A stretch of DNA of 64,000 nt from Mesostigma viride. Lineage: Eukaryota > Streptophyta > Mesostigmatophyceae > Mesostigmatales > Mesostigmataceae. Position 1 is the first letter of the stretch. Every line of letters begins with the position of its first letter. Of this stretch, positions 56,186 to 64,000 are shown piece by piece. A model generated the notes under the pieces. It saw nothing but the letters and a program-made list of their open reading frames with translations, searched no databases and had not been told where the DNA came from. The DNA lies in the NCBI GenBank assembly GCA_009746045.1, contig RPFO01000392.1:1469964-1533963 (forward strand), in the 5' to 3' direction. A program made the translations under genes and the position numbers.

Positions 56186-56215
56186 ATCAAGGAGACAACC
56201 AGCGCAGGCCAGAAA
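56186..56215 (-). mobile_element. 30-bp RepA micro-insertion with 11-bp target-site duplication
   Basis: ATCAAGGAGACAACCAGCGC plus GCAGGCCAGAAA-type sequence is flanked by TTTTTAAACAT at 56175-56185 and 56216-56226. The preceding TGATGTAAGTAATTATATTT resembles the LINE-A 3' UTR at about 55050 in reverse. Confidence 0.85.
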
Positions 56216-56226
56216 TTTTTAAACAT

Positions 56227-56855
56227 TGGCTGTGGCAATGCAAAATGCTATGTTTGTGACAATGTCAGGCTATGGTCAGCATAAATGCTTTCATATTATT
56301 AGAGGAAAATGCTGCTATGTACAATTAATAAATCTTACACTGAGTAACATACACAGTGAAATAAATATTCGTTCCACTACTAGATGGTTTCTCTACTTTC
56401 TTACATGGAACGGACAATCATGCCATAATTGAGGATAGCACATGCTGTTCAAATGATGAGTGGCAAAACTCGAGCCCAAACAGGGTAGCAGCTTTTATCC
56501 AGCAGACTGGAGGAGAAGTTTCCCAACCGTGGGAACCAACCCAGCCAACCTGTTCCATGCACAATTTACGAGCTAGGCTGGCAACAGCCTGCCTTTGATG
56601 CCTCTTCTACTTGTCGACTTGGTCTGCAAGGGCACGGAAGAAACACGAATTCAGGGCCAGAGGAGGGGAAATGAGTAAATGAACATTAGAATTCCTGTGC
56701 AGTTGCCGGCAAACGTAGGCAAATCATTACTCTTCATCAATCATTCATCTGATCAAGTATTATTGTTAGGGCGCAAGTAGGATATGGCAGGTTCCCTGCA
56801 AAGAATGATGGGGAAAATACTCGATTCAGTGGATTTCCACATGCAGTTCAACAGT
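56227..56855. other. Intergenic and 3' flank of the zinc-motif gene, no gene seen
   Basis: AT-rich, no coding frame of note. An alternative final exon of the neighbouring gene could lie at 56753-56795 (acceptor CTTTGCAG on the minus strand), giving a different C-terminus. Confidence 0.4.
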
Positions 56856-57351
56856 TCACTTACTTAACTTGCCGAGCCCCTTGCAGCGGGGACACACCAC
56901 CTGCGCATCCTTCCTAGCAAAGTTGGCTTGCGTCAGCTTGCCTTTCTGGATGTAGCCGCGGCCATCGCATTCTGCACATCACACGAAGGTAGAATCAATA
57001 GGTCCACGTGATGTTAATGACAGCATGACATGCATACCATTCTTGCTATGTCAGTTGGCAACCTGACAACTAATCACGGAACAACGACCTACCTGGGCAG
57101 GTGTCTTTCCTCAGAAAGAGTACAGGAATTGCAGTGCCCAACAACGCGATTGCGGCAGCGCCGGCGATCAAATAATTCTGGGAATCAGCAGAGACGTCCC
57201 CAGCTGCCATTACGGTAACACGACTCCTGTTAGAAGGCTGGCGCACAACCGTCCGCAGGGTCAACGGCGATGGCTGTCGGGGTCCGGTGTGGGCACGCGC
57301 ATTCTTTACTGACAGTGGGGCAGCCAAGAACGACGTAATAGCAGAAGCCAT
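56856..57351 (-). CDS. Plastid-targeted membrane protein with a DnaJ-type CxxCxGxG zinc motif, two exons
   Basis: Exons 57351-57093 and 56971-56856 (GT-AG) give 124 residues. Residues 1-50 are Ser/Arg/Thr-rich and hydroxylated, like a chloroplast transit peptide, with a likely cleavage near VTVMAA. Residues 61-80 (LIAGAAAIALLGTAIPVLFL) form one membrane helix. CPECDGRGY (85-93) and CPRCKGLG (113-120) are two CxxCxGxG motifs as in the DnaJ cysteine-rich domain; the splice joins the first one exactly. This resembles small thylakoid or envelope proteins of plants and algae that carry half of the DnaJ zinc domain without a J-domain and are thought to assist protein assembly or thiol chemistry. 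The exact orthologue is not claimed. An alternative splice at GCAA/GTTAAG would replace the last four residues. Confidence 0.85.
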
Positions 57352-58616
57352 ATTTGCGAACTGGCGTTAAAGCAGCTGGATAGGGCTCTGCAAGACGTTT
57401 ACAAGTGCACGCTGCCTGGTGAACGCCAGTGCACGATGTGAGTGTTGAACTTCGCACACGCGCTTATCTGCCAAACAAAACACTAAAAAATGTAGGACGT
57501 CTTGTAGGTAGTGGTTTTGCAGATTAGGGAAGTGGTTTTGCAGATTAGGGATGAGTCAGCACTTCGTGCCTTTGCAGCTCAGTCAGCACGGTGACGTGTC
57601 CTAGTCGACGTGGCTGCCTGTCTTGCTCACGTTCGCTTGGGGGCTACCTACCAGAGTACGGTAGGGCAGGCAGTGACTACGTGTGCATTCAATCGAGACT
57701 GCTGCAGGGGGCACCGGCCACGACTGACGACAGCATGACCTATGCGTCAACAGGGTGATAATACAGTACAGTTTGTGGTTTACTGTACAACAGCTGCTAC
57801 CCATGGGCGGCGTGGGATACAACTACAAGCCACTGCGTCTAGCCCACTGCGGCAGGACGTACGCACGTAAGGCTTACGCCAGAGCTAACGTACGGATCTA
57901 TAATCGTTTTGTCTGTCCTGTCCTGGTTCTGTAAATAATTTCCTATAATTTCCGGTCTCTAACTAGAACTTTACAGAACTAATAAAAAAAACCCAAAAGT
58001 GAAAGCTGGTGGCTTGAAACGAGTGCCCGGTACGACACCAGATCTGTTCTTGGCGCGATCTTTGACCGAGCGGTCACGTGGACCGCTTTCGCTGTCTCCA
58101 GCTAGGGAATCTTTAAGTGGCGCACCTCCAAGTGCAGCGCCACAACAGCTCGGTCCACAGTCAGCATGGGAGAACGTGAGGGAACTTGAATACATTATTT
58201 TTTTAATGAACATCATTCATTGAAAAGGACAGATAATAAGTGGATGCAGCCTAGTGCCATTGCCGTAAAACATGCAGGCATCCTCACTCCTCAGTGAGAT
58301 GGCCGATGGAAACTGGAACTCAGCCAGACCACGGGGAGTCAATGAAACGCGGCCGGTGGTACACCGCATGGAAAATGCACGCCAGAATCGTAGAGAATCA
58401 CAAGAGTGAAATTTACAAATTTTGTGTTATAATGGCCAGCGGGCGTGACAGGAAAGTCATGCGCGCTCTAAATTCTTTTGATATTATATTATGTGATATT
58501 ACTCTTTGATGTAATTGGCAAAGACAGAGGAGCCTACTATTATCCAGCCAGAGAAATATGATCAATGAGCCGGCACTAACGTTGGCCCTTCCCCGAGCCC
58601 CAAGGAGCTATCGGGG
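57352..58616. other. Divergent intergenic region
   Basis: Separates two divergently transcribed genes. It contains a tandem 20-bp repeat (GTGGTTTTGCAGATTAGGGA, about 57510-57551) and a CACGTG at about 58075. Short frames here have no coding character. Promoters of both neighbours are expected here. Confidence 0.45.
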
Positions 58617-61600
58617 ATGAATAGTTATGCTGCATGGCATGCTAGGGCTAAAGTGGCTCTGGTAGCAGCCGTGCTTATTTATATAGCCGAACGGCATAGC
58701 GTAGCTGCATTGTCTAGTGTTGGTCCATGCCCGTGTGAGGTATGCCCCTGCTGGTGTGGCTGCGCGGATCGCAGCACAATTCGTATTGCGATGGTTATGC
58801 ACTACCGGATAGGGCCTGGAAACGTGGGGTTCCAGCTTGAGCGAGGTGCTTTCCAGGCAGCGCAAGACCGGGGCATCACGCTTCATGTATCTGCACCAGA
58901 AATCCTCTTTCGAGTATGTCGTGGCAGTGCTTGCATGCCCCAACCTGATTCTTGTTTTTAATGACATCTTTCATTATTCTAATGGCAGAGGTTTGTGCTC
59001 AGGGCACCTTGATCTACCCGCCTTGATTTATAAATGTATTATGACGGTTTGTCATGGTCATCATCCTCGGCTATCGCAGGTCATTTTCTCATGCCTCTTT
59101 CAACCATATTTACCTCTACCCCTGGTCCTTGCAGGTGGAAGCCGCATTGGAGTTCATTGCCAGCGCTGTTGCCGCAAATTACGATTGCATAATTACAACT
59201 CTGCCCAGTGACAGAGTGAGTTCTTGGAGTGACACTAGAAGCTACTAGTCTCTCTCTCTGTGGCTTGATCTACGGCTTCGCAGGGTAACCGCCTAACGGG
59301 GTTGGCTTGCGATAATCTTGATTAAGCTTCGATTGAATGTTTAGAGAATGATTGCAATCAGCATTCTTACTTCGCATGGAGCGTTTTGATATGATGTTGC
59401 TTTCGACAGCGAACTATGCATCAGGTTTTGCTTCAGATTTCAGTTACACCTTACGAGCTTTCCCGTAACAAGGGCCAGGTAATGGGTTCAGTGCTGTCGC
59501 AAGAGCAGAGCTTTTTATGCATGGCATATGGTTACATGGATAAGAAACGAGAACTGCATGCAGGGGTTTCTGGCTGACCCACCCACGTTAGTTTTTGGTT
59601 CCTGCGCGTCTCGGCTGTATGGTTTCACCAGTCAAGGCCACAAGAGCAAGGTAATGCCTTGTTAGGGTGATGTTCAACGACAGTTTTGATGTCTACTGCT
59701 GCCTGCTTGTGAAAGGGAGAGCAGATTATTTATTCAAAATGTTCAAGTGGGTGTATTGGCACAAGTTGCGGCATACCGTTAACGGCACTGGCGAACCATG
59801 GATGCAGATATAGCGACAAGTTTTGGAAAATCTTTTGTCGCAAAATTGACGGTAGCTAATGGTTCTAGGCCCAGCGTCGGATATCCCTCCTCCGTGGGAC
59901 GTCCCAAAGCTTTGTTTTCCTCATCTGCTGCTTTGTGTATCATCACAGGGCTGCCGGATGAGTAGCTTGTTGCTGAGGGTTGTTTGTGAAGTCAGACAAT
60001 CAGGGGGCCACACAGAGGTTATGCTGGTGAGCTTGTGGGTTGCCTGCCTTGATGCACACACAAATGGGTGGTTTGCGCACAGTACGTTGGCTGTTTCGGG
60101 TAGGCAGGCTTCTATTTCCAGACTACTGGAAGGCGGATGGCAGCATCATGCCATGGGATATTGTGACAGCCCTATTGCTGTGCAAGGCAACCCCTCGTGT
60201 CACTTGAATGGTTGGGTTCCTCTGTTCTCCCCTTGGGTCCAGAGCTGAGCTGTCGTTGAGTGCCGCCGCAAGGTCATTTAGCACGCGTGTATTAGCTAAT
60301 AATATTAGCTCTGTCAATGCCGTGCACTCTGTGTAATTCTTGCTGGCATCTGTGCAGTACATCGAGCCTCTGCTTGCCGCGCATGCCATAGGCATCCCTA
60401 TTTATATCGTGGGGGGCACCTCGCAGCAAGCCATGGAGGGGCTCCGTGCTTCCATCACCACGGAGGACAGCATCAGCGCGTCCATTACCCGCCTGGGTAT
60501 GGACGAGGATGACGCGGCGCGCAAGCTGGCGCAACGGCTCATGGGCATTGGCATACGCACTGTGCACTGTCTGCTCACTGACAGTGCCAATGTGGTATGT
60601 GTGCCTGCTACTGCTCTACCCCTACTGGTACTGAGAAGGGTTAGTTGGGGTTGTATTCTTGGTGTATGGGGCCCATTGCTGGGGCATTTGGGACCCTAAT
60701 AAGTGGTTGTTTTCTGTTCATGTGGTCAGTTCGCCTTATGGGCACTAGCTGGCCATTCTAGGCTTGGTCATATACGTTATGTATCTTGCCTTCCAACAGC
60801 CATGTTTTTTTTGCTGGGGTGTGGGGGCACCCCTGGGTGTCCTTCAGAAGACACGGTTTTCAAGGAGTGGACTGAGGCAGTCTGAGGCATTTTGAGTCCA
60901 AGGCCCTTCTTATGTTATATGCACAGGATTAAGATGAAGCCTATTATTGAAGCCTAAGGAAACCTACGTATTGTGCTTTATTATCTTTAGATCCTAGTAG
61001 TGTATATACTTTGCCAAATTGTGTTGTACACTGATTTCCGGGGGGGGGGGGGGGGGGGTAGCCATGTTGCATCCATCTAAAGGCTTTGCCCATGTGTCAT
61101 TTTGCCTCTGGTCTTGCCAGGATTTTACTTCATCACTTCAACCTGTTTGTTTGCTACCCATGTGCAGCGGCCCGCATGCCACCAACGTTTTGGCCCCCTG
61201 CCTTTCTGCAAAGGCTTGCTACACAAAGTCTTGGCCTCTCACCTAGCCACTGTTGCAAGTTGCTTTCAAGCCGTTGACCCGACAGTAAATTCGGATTTAT
61301 TTCATTTTTGGATTATTCTTCATTTCCCCGCATTCTTTCCCACGCGCCTGGCGCGCCTATGCCGCCTTCCATGTATGACAAGGAGTGATATGTGTCACCT
61401 TTGCAAGCAGTAGCCAGCTTTTACATGGTGAGCCTTTGCTCCAAAGAATGTCCTTGGGCAAAACACCTCAGTCCATGCTCAAAGGTGTTGGCAGACAGAA
61501 ATCTAGAGCTATGCACGTTATATGTTTCCACTGCAGTTTGCCAAAACCGCACAAATCATGTCTGACCACTTTCCCCATCATTTTCCCCTGGCCACTTCCA

Positions 61601-64000
61601 CGCCCACCTCGCAAACATCACCCCTCCCCATCCCCCTTCCCAGGCGTACGCGGAGCGATGCCGCAGCATGGCGCGCGAGATGGCGCGGTTGGGCCAGACG
61701 TCCTTCACGCGCCCGGTCGGCCCGCTCAGCTTCCTGCTGGAGCAGCTGATCGCCGACATATTGCTGGAGCCGCGCGCCGCGCCCATGAACCAGACCGCGT
61801 TTGTGCTCATGGAGGACAATTTGTACGGGCTGTTCAAGGACGTCGCGCACGGGACGGCGGCCGAGAGCGCTCACGTAGTGAGCTATGAGTCGTCGCTCGC
61901 CGCGCTGACAGACATTGCCATCGGCCGGCCGGTCACGCTGGTGGACCAGAATTACTACACGCAGGGGTACATGGCAGTCGCGCTCGCGTCGGTCGAGCTG
62001 CTCACCATGCAGGCGGTCTCCTCCGACGTGACCACGGGCCCCGTGTTTGTGTCCCTGGATACGGTGCGTCATCCCTGGCTGGATCAGTTCAGTAGATTCG
62101 TGGCAGCATCGATCAGTGGTAGTATACTGGTAGCACAGTCAGTTCGGCGTCGAGTAACGATCACCGCCCATGGGAAAAGAATGCCAGATTGGTCGCCCGT
62201 GCCAGGAGCGGCCGCGTGGGACGTGAGATGGTGCTTGCGAACGGTGCACATGGTGTGGCTCTAGGCGGTCCCGTCACACTAGGAAGACCGGTTAGCATAT
62301 CTTTCGGGAAAGTAAGATCTTCCTTTTCTTCGAGATACCTTGTCTTGGCCATGATGAGTTCAAGGTTTCTTGACAATCATTCTTGACAAATTCCAGGAAT
62401 CATGCCGTCTGCCGTTCGGATTCTGGGTGTGCTGCCTCTGGCTGGTTGCCTGTCCGTGACCCTGGCGTCACAGGTAACGAATGCGGACTTCGTGCGGGAG
62501 GCATGCCGTGAGGACGGCTTTCCCATCTGTGGCGCGCCGGGAGTGCCCCACGTCACATCTGGTGGCTGCCCGTGCTTTGATCGCAGTCAGGCACGCGTTG
62601 GTGTACTGTCGTCACTGCCGTTCCGACAACCAGAAGCCTACAACTTCTACGAAGGCCTGCTGCGGGCACAGAAGGACATCCCTGGTAGCTCCTTCCACTG
62701 GTGGGTGATGGTTGGAGTTGCTATGGGATGAGGGGCTGATGGCACAGGGTTTGCTATGTTGTATGGCTGTCAGCTCTTGGGGTTGAATTGATTAGTTAGC
62801 AGGAAGGATGGTGCTGCATGTTGGCGCATGGATTGGAGCCTACGATGGGCAAGGTGTCTGGATGGTCGATCAACCGCTGGCTGGTGCATGTCACTGAGGT
62901 TCTTTCTTGCCTCTCTTACTTAAATGTTTTGTTACAGACAAAAAATACCTGGTTTAGAATAATGCATCTCACACAATGGTTGCCCTACTTTTGGGTGGAC
63001 ATAATAATGCTGTCGCTAAAACGTGGTGGTGTGTAAAACGTCATCGATGAGCGACTTGGTAAACGCAACAAACATGCAGGTTGGGGTTCAGATTTCAGTA
63101 GTCATTGTGACCACTGTCCAATCCCAGTTACCCACGCCATGCACGCTCTCCGCTCCCCTGCACTCTTTGGGCACTGCTCATGGAACCCACAGGGACCCTG
63201 CTCCGGTCATGAACGACCCAAACCAGCCCAGCCGCTACATGGCGATGATCAACGACACGGACATGTCAGCCGCAATCTCGCTCGACCTCATGTTTGCCAC
63301 GCGCAACCCTGCGCTGTACCAGGCCATCCGCATGCTGGGTTTCTCGTTCCGAAACGAGATCTTCAACCTGACCCGCAGCGACCTGGTCATGGAGACCGGT
63401 GACGAGATCTTCGTCCCGTTCGACGGCTTCGTGGAGCCCCCGTTGGTCGCCCGGGCGTTCTACCTGGGCCACCTGCGCGACGAGCTCCTCTCCCCCGCAA
63501 ACCTTCTCGAGAGCACGGCAGCGGTGCTCTACGTGGGCGCGTCGGCAGCGGCCGCTGGGTGGGACCTGGGCCGTTACGCACGCCAGCAGCTGGGCAGCCG
63601 CCACATGCTGGTCAACCAGGCCAACCTACACTTACCCTATGGGTGGGATCTGGCGCTCGGCACCACGCTCGGGTTCCAGAACATCTCGCTCAACGCGTCG
63701 TCCCCCCCCGTGCACCCGTCCGCTTTCCCTGACGTGGCTGCGTTCCGATGGCCCGCCACGGGCCAGGAGGCGGCGCGCTCGGGCGTGTACCAGGTGTTCA
63801 ACCAGTCGGCGCAGCTCACCTCGCTGCTGGTCAACGGGCCGCTCAGCATCATAGCGCCGCAGCCATCGTTGGCGGGCACGTCCCCTTTTGTCACGGTGGA
63901 AACGATGGCCGGGGTCCCGCCCACGCTGGGCCGGCAGTACTTGACGCCACTGCTGGAGCGGCTGTACAGGAGCGACTACCGGATGGACACGGTGGAGATC
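58617..64000 (+). CDS. Secreted/receptor protein with periplasmic-binding-protein-like domains, eight exons seen, 3' partial
   Basis: Exons 58617-58913, 59135-59215, 59410-59478, 59564-59650, 60358-60594, 61644-62063, 62474-62700 and 63193 to beyond 64000. All are GT-AG and phase-consistent, giving about 740 residues so far. An N-terminal hydrophobic segment (VALVAAVLIYIA, residues 13-24) is a probable signal peptide, followed by a Cys-rich stretch (CPCEVCPCWCGC). Then comes a type-1 periplasmic-binding-like module: IRIAMVMHYRIGPGN, GAFQAAQDRGITLHV, FIASAVAANYDCIITTLPSD, AHAIGIPIYIVGG and, further on, VTLVDQNYYTQGYMAVALAS. A second start-like strand (ARVGVLSSLPFRQPEAYNFY) begins a second module containing AMINDTDMSAAISLDLMFAT. 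Such modules bind small ligands. Algal proteins of this type are often fused to cyclase or kinase output domains, which would lie past the window. The 707- and 1049-bp introns may hide small exons. Confidence 0.78.

Noticed and set aside
62402-62473. ATG with a signal-peptide-like stretch (ILGVLPLAGCLSVTLAS) as the start of a separate gene
   Set aside because: The stretch ends exactly at a CAG acceptor, and the following sequence continues the upstream exon in phase and in family pattern. A separate start cannot be fully excluded.

Overview
This window looks like nuclear DNA of a photosynthetic eukaryote, most likely a flagellated green-lineage alga; I cannot name the species. Three things point this way. 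The genes are split by many GT-AG introns of about 0.2-1.5 kb. There are nuclear genes of cyanobacterial or plastid type: a ten-exon lipid-A-disaccharide-synthase-like glycosyltransferase and a small membrane protein with a presumptive transit peptide and a DnaJ-type zinc motif. There is also a 1941-residue protein built on C-T-F-x-P motifs of the kind seen in ciliary proteins. No operons, bacterial promoters, rRNA, tRNA or CRISPR were found. The DNA is gene-poor and repeat-rich.

Layout. 0-1.3 kb: retroelement-like debris. 2.2-12.3 kb (minus): the LpxB-like gene; its introns hold several minisatellites. 12.3-14.3 kb: no gene seen. 14.3-16.1 kb (plus): a broken F-box/leucine-rich-repeat gene. 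16.3-24.5 kb: mobile DNA, including a LINE 3' end, a frameshifted LINE with an endonuclease-like C-terminus, two tandem short retroposons ending in (TTAA)n, a 1.8-kb TTAA-flanked inverted-repeat element carrying one acidic AT-hook gene, a 0.65-kb long-TIR element and a short retroposon (called RepA here). 25.3-35.8 kb (minus): a many-exon gene with five ankyrin repeats, each on its own phase-0 exon, followed by an unrecognised C-terminal region; a further possible 5' exon lies at 37.2-37.4 kb. 38.3-44.1 kb (plus): the intronless 1941-residue protein. 44.5-56.2 kb: a second repeat field with nested LINEs, a G-rich array, another TTAA-flanked element (2.5 kb) and several RepA copies, two of them only about 30 bp long yet flanked by target-site duplications. 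56.9-57.4 kb (minus): the plastid zinc-motif protein. 58.6-64 kb (plus): a secreted or receptor protein with periplasmic-binding-protein-like domains, cut by the window end.

The genes show no obvious shared pathway. The strongest story is the mobile-element ecology: retroposons leave (TTAA)n tails, a TTAA-targeting element sits in one such tail, and RepA has inserted into other elements. Exon models were built by hand from splice sites, reading phase and remembered family motifs. No alignment or database search was run.
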